Below are positions 52,540 to 64,000 of a stretch of DNA of 64,000 nt, piece by piece. The position numbers were made by a program, and so were the translations under genes. The DNA lies in NCBI RefSeq assembly GCF_018812025.1, contig NC_063063.1:1356001-1420000 (forward strand). The letters are read 5' to 3'. The notes under the pieces are model-generated. The model ran no database searches, was not told the origin of the DNA, and was given only the letters and a program-made list of their open reading frames with translations. Source of the stretch: Megalobrama amblycephala. Lineage: Eukaryota > Chordata > Actinopteri > Cypriniformes > Xenocyprididae. Position 1 is the stretch's first letter. Each line of letters starts with the position of its first letter.

Positions 52540-55500
52540 ATGGACTCCTTGAAACGACACAAGGATCTATGGAAGGTCTATAAGAAGGAAATACCCAGCA
52601 GTACTGAGCAGTTAGTACAATATTATTTCTTCAAATCAAATGGCGGCTGCTTACACAGACATATAGAATCCATTTAATTTGATAAATCAGATTAAATCAG
52701 TGATAAATATTCATTTTTAATGTTATTGTTATTGAACAGATAAAATAAATTATCGATTATTTCCTTGAGGGGGTTTTTCTGTCAGCATGGCGCGACACGT
52801 TCGCGCGCTTTAGATGATTTAAATGTTAATATCGTAAAAGTTTTAAAGTTATCTTAAAAATAGTTTGATAAAGGTCATATGAGTTTTAAAAGATCATATA
52901 TCTCATTTTGTGAAAAGATAAGACGTTTCCTTTCCGTGTTTTCTACAGTTAAGTTAAGGCTTAAAATAAAAGCACTTGTCCTTTATATTTGTTTAATTTA
53001 ATTTAAACAATTTGTGACGTGGCATTTATTGGTGACTTTTGTTTTTAAAAATAATGCTCACAAAAAATATATCAAGATTTAGATTTATTGGCCAATATAT
53101 TTATCGGCTTCCAAAAATTTGGATTATCGGTTATATCGGTCATATCGATCCCTATAAATTTGTATTTACATGGAAATAACATATTGCATGCCTAGCTACG
53201 AAGTTTTACTCATTTTATATCTAAACACCTAAAACACAGAAAAGTGTTGGATTTGTATGCTGCAGGGAAACAAAGCTAGCATAATTGTGTTTTCATTATA
53301 ATCATCATAATATTTTGACCTGAACCAAACCATATAAAAAACTCCCAGCAGCACCTGCTAGCATTTGCATATTACAGGATATGTGCTTTGTTAAAGAACA
53401 GGCATGTTGTAAGTGCTGCCATGTGTGATTTTAAAGCTGTCCAGCTGTGATTAGGGGTGGTGTTTAAATCAGTAACTTTTCAAGCTCATTTAGGTTTGTT
53501 GTCGGAAACTCGTGGCAACAAGATCATGCTTTCATGAAAAAATGACTGTAGCTATTTCACTGATTTAACTGCACAGTGGAATGGATGACACTTATAGTAA
53601 GTATTAGCCATATAGCAACAAGATATTAAAAATAAAAGTGAAAATAATGTTTGATTGGACGCAGAGCTTTTGATATCAGATTTGAAATAAATGGGAAGCA
53701 TTTTTTCATTTTAGAAGTTTCTAAACATAGATGTTTAAATTTCTTTTGCTATCCTAATTAAGCTTGATTATTCGATATTTAATTTTAATATTTTATAAAA
53801 TTGTGTTTTATTTTTTCCCCTCCTGTCCACACAACCCTATCTATGGAATCTTGTTTCCGCCGCTGAATAAAAAGTAATAAAGGTAATTGCGACTTTATAT
53901 CTCACAATTCTGATTTTTTTTTTCAGAACGTCTCAATTCTGAATATAACGCGCAATTATGACTTTATTTCTTGCAATTCTCACTTTATATCTCGCAATTC
54001 TGACATTATTTCTTGCAATTCTGACTTTATATCATCAATTCTGACTTTATATCTCGAAATTTTGAGTGTATAACTCGCAATTCTGAATTTATAACTCACA
54101 ATTCTGACTTTATAACTTGCAATTTTGACTTTATTTCTCGCAGCTTTGAGATTATAACTCTCAATTCTGACTTTATATCTCGCAATTCTGACTTTATTTC
54201 TCGCAATTTTGAGTTATAACTCGCAATTCTGACTTTATTTCTCGCAATTCTGACTTTATTTCTCGCAATTTTGAGTTATAACTCGTAATTCTGACTTTAT
54301 TTCTCGCAATTCTGACTTTATTTCTCACAATTTTGAGTTTATATCTCACAATTCTAACTTTAAAACTCGCAATTCTGACTTTATTTCTTACAATTTTGAG
54401 TTATAACTCGCAATTCTGACTTTATCTCTCGCAATTTTGAGTTTATATCTCACAATTCTAACTTTAAAACTCGCAATTCTGACTTTATTTCTTACAATTT
54501 TGAGTTATAACTCGCAATTCTGACTTTATCTCTCGCAATTTTGAGTTTATATCTCACAATTCTAACTTTAAAACTCGCAATTCTGACTTTATCACACAAT
54601 TGTTTATAACTCGCAATTCTGACTTTATAACTTGCAATTTTGACTTTATTTCTCGCAATACTGACTTAATTTCTCGCAACATTGAGATTATAACTCTCAA
54701 TTCTGACTTTATTTCTCGCAATTCTGACTTTATTTCTCACAATTCTGACTTTATTTCTCACAATTCTGACTTTATTTCTCGCAATTTTGAGTTTATATCT
54801 CACAATTCTAACTTTAAAACTCGCAATTCTGACTTTATTTCTTACAATTTTGAGTTATAACTCGCAATTCTGACTTTATCTCTCGCAATTCTGACTTTAT
54901 CACACAATTGTTTAAAACTCGCAATTCTGACTTTATAACTTGCAATTTTTACTTTATTTCTCGCAATTCTGACTTAATTTCTCGCAACTTTGAGATTATA
55001 ACTCGTAATTCTGACTTTATTTCTCACAATTCTGACTTTATTTCTCGCAATTTTGAGTTTATATCTCACAATTCTATAACTTTATAACTTGCAATTCTGA
55101 CTTTATTTCTCACAATTTTGACTTTATTTCTTGCAATTCTGACATTATAACTCGCAATTGTTAGAAAAACTGTCAGAATTGTGAGATAAAAAGTCTCAAC
55201 TACCTTTTTTGTTTTTTATTTATTGACTGAAACAAGCTTCCACACCTATCAGAACAGATATGCGACCTTTTTTGGGTTGACCATCTCTTAATTAACTACA
55301 CAAAAATACAACAAGGTTTTTCTAGAAAATTAAGAACAAAGAATGTGCATCAGGTGTGTTTTGCTTTTTTTATGTTTTTAATTAATTTATAAAGCCATTG
55401 TAAACTCCGTCACATATTATATTACAATGCTATTACATGTTGTGCAGGCAGTTAGCTTATTTTGATGTAAATAAAAAAGCCTGACAATGCTCTGCTAAAC

Positions 55501-56421
55501 ACCTAGAAGTATTGTTGTATTCTGCCACGTTTCTCACTGACACACCCTCAGCTCGTAAACTCTGGGCTTACAGAAAATCCAGAGCTTCCCACTCGCATTC
55601 ACGACTTTGTGGTGGCGTCATGTGGGTTCAAGACACATTGAGAAAGTAACTGCAGTTGCTGTTTGCTCCACAGGGCGTCTCTGTCTCTCTCTCAAACGCA
55701 CAACACTGTCTGTCTCTCCCTACGAAACCTACTTCTGCTCTTCTGTACTCCCTCTATCTCTCTTTTTCTCCATGCATTTCATGGTAATCATCATTTGCTG
55801 GATGACTCTGTGCATACATATTTAGTTCACACCATATTTTCCCTCTCTGCTCCATTAAATCTTTAGTTTTGCTGGCTGGAGTGTGCGTCTCTTGGAGTCG
55901 CTGCAGCCGAGTCATCTGAGGTCACTGATGGAATCGTTCCTCAGGCAGCGTTCTGTAAGATCCAAACCCAACAGAGCATGTGACCGAGTCTCAGCTAACT
56001 CTATGAGTTTTGATGAGTTCTTCTCCTCTCTGAAAGAAGCGACAGGCCAAGATTACCAGAGAAGTGACGTGGAGGAGTTATTCAATGAGGCCAGTTGTCT
56101 TCAGTTTGTGGTTATTTACTTTCACTTGTCAGGAGCTGCTAAGAAGACAAGCTGAGGTCTGTTGTGGACATCAGCTGTCTATGCCTGTCTTTTCGTGAGC
56201 AGAGTTACATGTACCTGTTTGGGCTCTATTATATGACCGGCTGTCAGAGCAGAAGTGTTTCTTTTGTACAGATGGACATCTCCTGTGACGGTCGTGTTGA
56301 ATGGCAAACGTTCCACAACTTCATGTTTCAGCATTACAAGCATGTCATAAACTCGCTGCACGACTGTAAAAGTGTACCCATCTCACAGCCTTTAATACAC
56401 CACTGTACCTATAACAAGGTG

Positions 56422-56473
<52 letters not shown>

Positions 56474-56786
56474 GTCTATCTATCTATCTATCTATCTATC
56501 TGTCTATCTATCTGTCTGTTTGTCTATCTATCTGTCTATCTATCTGTCTATCTGTCTCTGACTATCTGTCTATCATCTATCTATCTGTCTATCTATCTGT
56601 CTATCATCTATCTATCTGTCTGTCTGTCTATCTGTCTATCATCTATCTATCTGTCTATCTATCTATTTATCTATCATCTATCTATCTGTCTGTCTATCTG
56701 TCTGTTTTTTCTGTCTATCATCTATCTATCTGTCTATCTATCATCTATCTATCTATCTATCTATTTTTCTATCTATCTATCATCTG

Positions 56787-56824
<38 letters not shown>

Positions 56825-56983
56825 ATCTATCCATCTGTCTATCTATCATCTATCTATCTGTCTATCTATCTATTTATCTATCATCTATCTATCTGTCTGT
56901 CTGTTTGTCTATCTGTCTATCTGTCTGTATCTATCTATCATCTATCTATCTGTCTATCTATCTATTTATCTATCTATCATCTG

Positions 56984-57025
<42 letters not shown>

Positions 57026-60000
57026 ATCTATCCATCTGTCTGTCTATCTATCATCTATCTATCTGTCTATCTATCTATTTATCTATCTGTCATCTATCTA
57101 TCTGTCTATCTGTCTATCTATCTGTCTGTCTATCTGTCTATCTATCTATCTGTCTGTCTGTTTGTCTATCTAGCTATCATCTATCTATCTGTCTGTCTGT
57201 CTATCTGTATCTTTCTATCTATCTGTCTATCTATCTATTTATCTATCATCTATCTATCTGTCTGTCTGTTTGTCTATCTGTCTATCTGTCTGTATCTATC
57301 TATCATCTATCTATCTGTCTATCTATCTATTTATCTATCTATCATCTATCTATCTGTCTGTCTATCTGTCTATCTATCTGTCTGTCTATCTGTCTATCTA
57401 TCTATCTGTCTGTCTGTTTGTCTATCTATCTATCATCTATCTATCTGTCTGTCTATCTGTCTGTCTATCTGTCTATCTATCTGTCTGTATCTCTCTATCC
57501 ATCTATCTGTCTATCTATATCTATCTATCTATCATTTCTTATTATTTATTTTTGTTTTAAGTTCTTAGAATGTGCGTAAAAATATTGTTTCTCTTTCTAC
57601 AATTCTAATCATAAAATCGCTCACTCATCAGCAAGAGCCTATCGTGCGTATCTTGGCTTTGAGTCAGTCTCCACCTATGCGTTACGTCAGCGTCAGCAAG
57701 AGAGGAACTCTCATTGTGTGGAACAGTCATCTGAACAAAATAAAGCCACTGGAGGTGACAAATTAACATTTAATTCACAGAAATATATACTTACAAAAAT
57801 AATATTCTGTGACCTACGGTTCATGAGTCAAAAATGTCTTCGTCCCTGTAGATGTGTGCTGACCCCTTTAATAAACGGCAGCATCGTAGGAGGTTCCAGG
57901 GTTGGAGCACAGATGCCGTCTACATGGCAAATGTTCACAAGATCGCCGTGTCAACCCTGAGCAGGGGGATCCACTTCTTTGACGTTTCCACCACATTTGG
58001 TTTTGAGCAGGTTCATTTGTTCGGTATGAGCCAACAAAAGTTTGCACTGCTAGATGTAGTAGTTTGCTTTTCTTCTTACATTTTGACCTTGTTGTCTTCC
58101 TCTCTCTATGTTGTTTTCAGGACTGAGTCATGCTGCTACTGCTCTATGTTATTGGTATGACACAGAGGTAGGCTGCTGACATTTCATGCCCTGGTGTTGA
58201 ACAGGAATTTATTTTAAGCTTGTTAATTCTCCAAGCTGGTTTGTTTTTGTTTTGGCTCACTGTGAGTCATGTTTGATCCTCCTCATCTAGGCTCCAGGAG
58301 AAAAGTGTGTGCTGATGTGGGGAGATGAGAAAGGCTCTGTGAATTTGCTGTGGTTTCTTCAGCCTTTCAAGGGGCTCTTTGAAATGCCTTTCACCGACCA
58401 AACTGGCCCATTGCAAATCTTTATGCCAGTGAGTGTGTGCGTCTTCATGATTGTAGAGTGATTTTGTGCCATGGAAATGTGTGATGTTGTTTCTATGAAA
58501 ACATTTGATACAAAAACAGAAAAATATCTGTTAAAATGTTGCATTGCATGTCACTGATGTTGTAAAAAAATATTTCATGAACAGGATATATGTGCGCACA
58601 GTGCACTGATCTCTTATCAGCACATCCCAAAAATCCACAGCGAGCCGATCAACAAAATCCTGTATGAGCCCCACGATGAGCTCATTATTACATCATCAGA
58701 AAGTCCAGCCAGCTCTGTGGTCATCATTGATGTCAATCAGAAGAGTGAGAAATACATTTGGAGAATACAAAAGGTGGTGAATTATAATGTTTGCAACAAT
58801 GGTGCATCTTATTCTCTGCATTTCATATTTATCCTCTATGGCAGATAGATAACAGATAAACAAACAACTAGATAGATAGATTGATTGACAGATAGATCGA
58901 TACACAAACACAGAGATAGACAAATGTAGATCGATAAAAACAGACAAATAATAGACAGATTGACAAAGATAGATTTATAAACAAATAGATAGAAAGGTAG
59001 ATGATGGATAGACACAGATCGATAAACAGACAAATGCATAGATAGACAGACAGATCAGCAGACAGATGATTGATAGACAGGTAGATAGATTGATAAACAC
59101 AGATAAACAGATAGATGATGGATAGACAGATCGATAAACAGATGATGGATCGACAGATCGATACACAAACACATAGACAGGCAGACATAGATAGATAAAC
59201 ATAGATAAACACAGAGATAGATTGATAGATAGACACATATATATAGATTGATAAACAAACAGATATATAAACAAACATAGATCAATAAACACAGATAGAT
59301 AAACAAACACAGAGATTGATTGATTGATTCCAAAGCTCATTTGTAGGTCACAGTTCAAAGGCATGTTGATTTCTATGGGAAAAGACAGTCACAAACCATT
59401 TACAGTAAAACTAAATATACACTCATGATTCAGAGAGGTTGTTGTTGTGGTTTTTGAAGGGAGTGTTCAGACCCCATAAAAATCTTCATTTAGTTGTTTT
59501 GACGGATTTATTAAAACAGACTATTCCCCAGTATTTTCCATTCTGTAACATTCAGAGAAGCAATAGGCCAACCCCACAGTAGTTACAAATTTAACTGCTG
59601 GAGAAGAAAAGGGCCTGGGCCTGGATATTGTGTAAAACAGGAGTACTGTGACTCACTCATTAGTCTGACAAATTTGCAACATGACTACCAGCAAATAATG
59701 ACACAATATTTTAAACCCTTTCGCTGTATCTCCATCTCCCTCTTCTTCTGCTGTAGGGAGTCAAGTGTTTTGACTTCAGCTTCTCTCTCGGTCTGCTGGT
59801 AACTGCTGGAGTGGGTCCTGTCAGGCTGTGGAACCGCTATGTGACCTGCCGCCCAACTGCGGTTCTGCACAGTCATCACACATCTGTGCTGGATGTGGTT
59901 ATTCACCAAGCATTGGGCAAGATCTTCAGCTACTCTAAGGACGCTGTTAGTTTCCATCTACTAAATGCCAAAATGGAAAACATAAAAGATCCAGGGGCTG

Positions 60001-63000
60001 GATTCATGAATATCTTCTTAAGAAAGAAGTTAGAGGGTTAGTTCACGCAAAAATGAAAATACTATCATTAATTATTCACTCTCATGTTGTTTCAAACCTG
60101 TAAGACTTTTTTTTTTCTTTAGAACGCAAATGAAGATCTTTTTAATGAAATAGACAGCCTAAACAATTGATACTGTGGCGTTTCAAAAAGTTCATAAAGA
60201 GATTGTAAAACTAATCCATATGAATTAAGTGATCGCTTTATATGATGAACAGATTTAATTTAGGCTTTTATTCACATATAAACATTCATCAACTCATACA
60301 TCAGTTGTGGTAAACGGAAGCTCAAGCATGTTTGCTTGACACGTGCGAGATCCAATGAGGTTCATTCTCATGTTACGCAGCACGTTTGAGCTTCTGTAAC
60401 AACCAGTGAGGTTCGTTCTCGTGTTACGCAGCACGTTTGAGCTTCTATAACAACCAATGAGGTTCGTTCTCGTGTTACGCCGCACGTTTGAGCTTCTATA
60501 ACAACCAATGAGGTTCATTCTCATGTTTCGCAGCACGTTTGCGCTTCCGCAAGAACCAATGAGGTTCGTTCTCGTGTTACGCCGCACGTTTGAGCTTCCG
60601 CAAGAACCAATGAGGTTCGTTCTTGTGTTACGCAGCACGTTTGAGCTTCCGCAAGAACCAATGAGGTTCATTCTCGTGTTACGCAGCACGTTTGCGCTTC
60701 CGTAACAACCAGTGAGGTTCATTCTCGTGTTACGCAGCACGTTTGAGCTTCTGTAACAACCAGTGAGGTTCATTCTCGTGTTACGCAGCACATTTGAGCT
60801 TCAGCAAGAACCAATAAGGTTCATTCTCGTGTTACGCAGCACGTTTGCGCTTCCGCGTAAGAACCAATGAGGTTCATTCTCGTGTTACACAGCACGTTTG
60901 AGCTTCTATAACAACCAGTGAGGTTCATTCTCGTGTTACGCAGCACGTTCCAGCTTCAGCAAGAACCAATGAGGTTTGTTCTCGTGTTACGCAGCACGTT
61001 TGCGCTTCCGTAACAACCAGTGAGGTTCATTCTCGTGTTACACAGCACGTTTGAGCTTCTATAACAACCAGTGAGGTTCATTCTCGTGTTACGCAGCACG
61101 TTTGAGCTTCAGCAAGAACCATTGAGGTTCGTTCTCGTGTTACGCAGCACGTTTGCGCTTCCGTAACAACCATTGAGGTTCGTTCTCGTGTTATGCAGCA
61201 CGTTTGCTCTTCCGCAATAACCAATGAGGTTCGTTCTCGTGTTACGCAGCACGTTTGCGCTTCCGTAACAACCATTGAGGTTTGTTCTCGTGTTACGCCG
61301 CACGTTTGCGCTTCCGCAATAACCAATGAGGTTCGTTCTCGTGTAACACAGCACATTTGCGCTTCCGCAATAACCAATGAGGTTCGTTCTCGTGTTACGC
61401 AGCACGTTTGCGCTTCCGTAACAACCATTGAGGTTCGTTCTCATGTTACGCAGCACGTTTGAGCTTCCGTAACAACCAATGAGGTACGTTCTCGTGTTAC
61501 GCAGCACATTTGCACTTCCGCAATAACCAATGAGGTTCGTTCTCGTGTTACGCAGCACGTTTGCGCTTCCGTAACAACCATTGAGGTTCGTTCTCATGTT
61601 ACGCAGCACGTTTGAGCTTCCGTAACAACCAATGAGGTACGTTCTCTTGTTACGCAGCACATTTGAGCTTCCATAACAACCAATGAGGATCATTCTCATG
61701 TTACGCAGCACGTTTGCGCTTCCGTAACATCCAATAAGGTTCATTCTCGTGTTACGCAGCACGTTTGAGGTTCCGCAAGAACCAATGAGGTTCATTCTCG
61801 TGTTACGCAGCACGTTTGAGGTTCCGCAAGAACCAATGAGGTTCATTCTCGTGTTACGCAGCACGTTTGAGGTTCCGCAAGAACCAATGAGGTTCGTTCT
61901 CGTGTTACGCCGCACGTTTGCGCTTCAGCAAGAACCATTGAGGTTCGTTCTCATGTTACGCAGCACATTTGAGCATCCATAACAACCAATGAGGATCATT
62001 CTCATGTTACGCAGCACGTTTGCGCTTCCGTAACAACCAATGAGGTTCATTCTCGTGTTACGCAGCACGTTTGAGGTTCCGCAAGAACCAATGAGGTTCG
62101 TTCTCGTGTTACGCCGCACGTTTGCGCTTCAGCAAGAACCATTGAGGTTCGTTCTCATGTTACGCAGCACATTTGAGCATCCATAACAACCAATGAGGAT
62201 CATTCTCATGTTACGCAGCACGTTTGCGCTTCCGCAAGAACCAATGAGGTTCATTCTCGTGTTACGCAGCACGTTTGAGGTTCCGCAAGAACCAATGAGG
62301 TTCATTCTCGTGTTACGCAGCACGTTTGAGGTTCCGCAAGAACCAATGAGGTTTGTTCTCGTGTTACGCCGCACGTTTGCGCTTCAGCAAGAACCATTGA
62401 GGTTCGTTCTCATGTTACGCAGCACGTTTGAGCTTCCGTAACAACCAATGAGGTACGTTCTCGTGTTACGCAGCACATTTGCACTTCAGCAAGAACCATT
62501 GAGGTTCGTTCTCTTGTTACGCAGCACGTTTGCGCTTCCGTAACAACCAATGAGGTTCATTCTCATGTTACGCAGCACGTTTGCGCTTCCGTAACAACCA
62601 ATGAGGTTCATTCTCGTGTTACGCAGCACGTTTGAGGTTCCGCAAGAACCAATGAGGTTCATTCTCGTGTTACGCAGCACGTTTGAGGTTCCGCAAGAAC
62701 CAATGAGGTTCATTCTCGTGTTACGCAGCACGTTTGAGCTTCCGCAAGAACCAATGAGGTCATTCTCGTGTTACGCAGCACGTTTGAGCTTCCGCAAGAA
62801 CCAATGAGGTCATTCTCGCGTTACGCAGCACGTTTGCGCTTCCGCAAGAACCAAAGAGGTTCATTCTCGTGTTACGCAGCACGTTTGCGCTTCCGCAAGA
62901 ACCAATGAGGTTCATTCTCGTGTTACGCAGCACGTTTGCGCTTCCGTAACAACCAATGAGGTTCATTCCCGTGTTACGCAGCACGTTTGAGATTCAGCAA

Positions 63001-64000
63001 GAACCATTGAGGTTCGTTCTCGTGTTACGCAGCACGTTTGCGCTTCCGTAACAACCATTGAGGTTCATTCTCGTGTTACGCAGCACGTTTGAGATTCAGC
63101 AAGAACCATTGAGGTTCGTTCTCGTGTTACGCAGCACGTTTGAGCTTCCGTAACAACCAATGAGGTTCGTTCTCGTGTTACACAGCACGTTTGCGCTTCC
63201 GTAACAACCATTGAGGTTCATTCTCGTGTTACGCAGCACGTTTGAGATTCAGCAAGAACCATTGAGGTTCGTTCTCGTGTTACGCAGCACGTTTGAGATT
63301 CAGCAAGAACCATTGAGGTTCGTTCTCGTGTTACGCAGCACGTTTGAGCTTCAGCAAGAACCAATGAGGTTCATTCTCGTGTTACGCAGCACGTTTGAGA
63401 TTCAGCAAGAACCATTGAGGTTCGTTCTCGTGTTACGCAGCACGTTTGAGATTCAGCAAGAACCATTGAGGTTCGTTCTCGTGTTACGCAGCACGTTTGA
63501 GCTTCAGCAAGAACCAATGAGGTTCATTCTCGTGTTACGCAGCACGTTTGAGATTCAGCAAGAACCATTGAGGTTCGTTCTCGTGTTACGCAGCACGTTT
63601 GAGCTTCAGCAAGAACCAATGAGGTTCATTCCCGTGTTACGCAGCACGTTTGCGCTTCCGTAACAACCATTGAGGTTCATTCTCGCGTTACGCAGCACGT
63701 TTGAGTTTCCGTAACAACCAATGAAGTTCATTCTCATGGCATGTAGCACGTTTGAGCTCATTGGTTTTTGCAGAAAATTTTATTCTTAAGAATGTTTTGT
63801 GAATCCAGCCACTGGTGTTTGGTTTTCATTAGCGTGAGATTTGTTTTGCATCAGTGTCATGGCATGATGAACTTGGCTGCTGGCATGAGAAATAGAAATC
63901 ATGCATTGCTTACATGCAATAAAAGTCAAAGATAATAAGTTGCAAGTCAAAAGCTCTGGTCTATATCTGTGTTGCCTTTCAGGAGCTGAAAATATGGGAT
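52540..64000 (+). CDS. EF-hand and WD40-repeat protein, 5' part
   Basis: Exons read as 52540-52610, 55867-56089, 56272-56418, 57632-57754, 57852-58023, 58121-58167, 58291-58428, 58585-58773, 59757-59945 and 63983-64000 (cut by the window edge). They total 1317 nt, 439 codons, in phase. The start is MDSLKRHKDLWK. Exons 2-3 hold an EF-hand-like region; the loop DISCDGRVEWQT lacks the usual acidic residue at position 12, so calcium binding is doubtful. WD40 blades follow: YVSVSKRGTLIVWN (exon 4), GIHFFDV (exon 5), LLVTAGVGPVRLWN and IFSYSKDAELKIWD (exons 9-10). This suits the WDR49/WDR64/EFCAB8 group, linked to axonemes; I cannot choose the member. The exon 2 end is uncertain: phase needs a GC donor at 56090, or GTGGTT further on (FNEASCLQF). 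Introns 1, 3, 8 and 9 hold large arrays. Confidence 0.82.
53844..55241. mobile_element. TIR element filled with a 21-bp array
   Basis: The left end TGGAATCTTGTTTC (53844) and right end GAAACAAGCTTCCA (about 55228-55241) are inverted with one mismatch, and both adjoin A/T-rich sequence. The interior is the 21-bp array. The left end is nearly the same as that of the 38.3 kb array (GGAAGCTTGTTTCC), so both arrays arose in the same element family. It lies in intron 1 of the WD gene. Confidence 0.75.
53935..55150. repeat. ~21-bp tandem array
   Basis: The unit is roughly CTGACTTTATTTCTCGCAATT, with variants (TTTATAACTCGCAATT, TTTGAGTTATAACTC). A few longer blocks of 3-5 units recur, for example around 54350-54600. 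Because 21 is a multiple of 3, ORFs such as 54600-54860 read a repeated heptad (DFISRNS); these are not genes. Confidence 0.9.
56423..57534. repeat. (CTAT)n/(CTGT)n microsatellite, 1.1 kb
   Basis: Almost pure CTAT units with interspersed CTGT and CATC blocks; on the minus strand this is GATA/GACA repeat. Longer blocks of tens of bases recur, so the tract grew by segmental duplication. It ends 97 bp before WD exon 4. The 471-aa ORF across it is a repeat translation. Confidence 0.95.
58852..59330. repeat. Degenerate (GATA)n/(GACA)n tract, opposite orientation
   Basis: The AGATAGAT, AGACAGAT, AAACAAAC and GATAAAC units are complementary to the 56.4-57.5 kb tract. It starts 78 bp after WD exon 8 and is more diverged than the upstream tract. 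Confidence 0.9.
59996..63810. mobile_element. TIR-bounded element containing the 51-bp array
   Basis: GGCTGGATTCATGAATATCT followed by TCTTAAGAAAGAAG at 59996-60030 is inverted relative to ATTCTTAAGAATGTTTTGTG followed by AATCCAGCC (about 63782-63810), sharing GGCTGGATTCA and TCTTAAGAA. From about 60038 a piece of the TTAGTTCACGC-type MITE is present, so the left part is composite. Target duplication not identified. Confidence 0.6.
60333..63760. repeat. 51-bp minisatellite, ~67 units, WD intron 9
   Basis: A typical unit is GCACGTTTGAGCTTCCGCAA, then GAACCAATGAGGTTCATTCT, then CGTGTTACGCA. Variants alternate at a few sites: AACAACC/AAGAACC, CCAATGAG/CCATTGAG, TTTGAG/TTTGCG. Many units hold a CCAAT box and a CACGTT word. 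51 bp equals 17 codons, so long open frames occur on both strands (for example 61109-61915 minus, 63211-63663 plus); these are repeat translations. Confidence 0.93.

Noticed and set aside
56164..57579. 471-residue open frame rich in Y, L, S, I and C
   Set aside because: It is the translation of a CTAT/CTGT microsatellite; only the part overlapping WD exon 3 (56272-56418) is coding.
58696..59364. Several overlapping minus ORFs rich in CLSIYLS
   Set aside because: Translations of the degenerate GATA/GACA tract.
61109..61915. 268-residue repeat ORF (and similar ORFs 60294-63663 on both strands)
   Set aside because: The 51-bp unit has no stop in several frames and its length is a multiple of 3, so long frames arise automatically. 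There is no start context, domain or codon asymmetry.
60333..63760. CRISPR-like appearance of regular repeats
   Set aside because: Units are contiguous with no unique spacers, and the context is a vertebrate intron.

Overview
The window looks like vertebrate, specifically teleost and most probably cyprinid (carp/zebrafish-type), nuclear DNA. Genes are split into short exons with GT-AG introns. The background is AT-rich and crowded with small terminal-inverted-repeat DNA elements typical of fish. The block rfng-dcxr-rac3-lrrc45 matches, in order and relative orientation, the block I know from human 17q25 (RFNG-DCXR-RAC3-LRRC45). Protein identities come from reading spliced exons by eye; no database search was possible.

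Layout. (1) 573-7477, + strand: the 3' seven coding exons of a fringe glycosyltransferase, best call radical fringe; its 5' part lies left of the window. (2) 9327-20085, + strand: a complete eight-exon dcxr (L-xylulose/dicarbonyl reductase, 244 aa). (3) 23476-31895, - strand: a complete six-exon rac3 small GTPase (192 aa), convergent with dcxr. (4) 33646-50147, - strand: a complete 17-coding-exon lrrc45 (674 aa) with a probable non-coding first exon and an ETS/ZNF143-like promoter near 50.6-50.8 kb. (5) 52540-64000, + strand: the first nine coding exons of an EF-hand plus WD40-repeat protein (WDR49/WDR64/EFCAB8-like), running off the right edge. All splice phases were checked and are consistent; one junction in gene 5 needs a GC-AG intron or an alternative donor. 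The genes are not an operon and share no pathway: Notch glycosylation, carbonyl/pentose metabolism, Rho signalling, centrosome linker, and an axoneme-type WD protein.

Non-coding DNA. Introns and spacers are mostly transposon-derived: fold-back MITEs, TWA-target and TTAA-target elements (one keeps a THAP exon plus a second small exon on the other strand), and several nested insertions. Tandem arrays make up about 11 kb: a 64/54-bp array (38.4-41.0 kb), a ~54-bp array (42.65-45.54 kb), a 21-bp array (53.9-55.2 kb), a 51-bp array (60.33-63.76 kb) and two tetranucleotide arrays (56.4-57.5 and 58.85-59.33 kb).

The most interesting signals are these. At least three large arrays sit between the inverted termini of DNA elements, as if the element's own interior had been amplified. 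The 54-bp array repeats a CTCF/GC-box-like core about 50 times. The two tetranucleotide arrays are mutually complementary and closely bracket five WD exons whose total length is a multiple of three. I found no convincing tRNA, rRNA, CRISPR array or viral gene.
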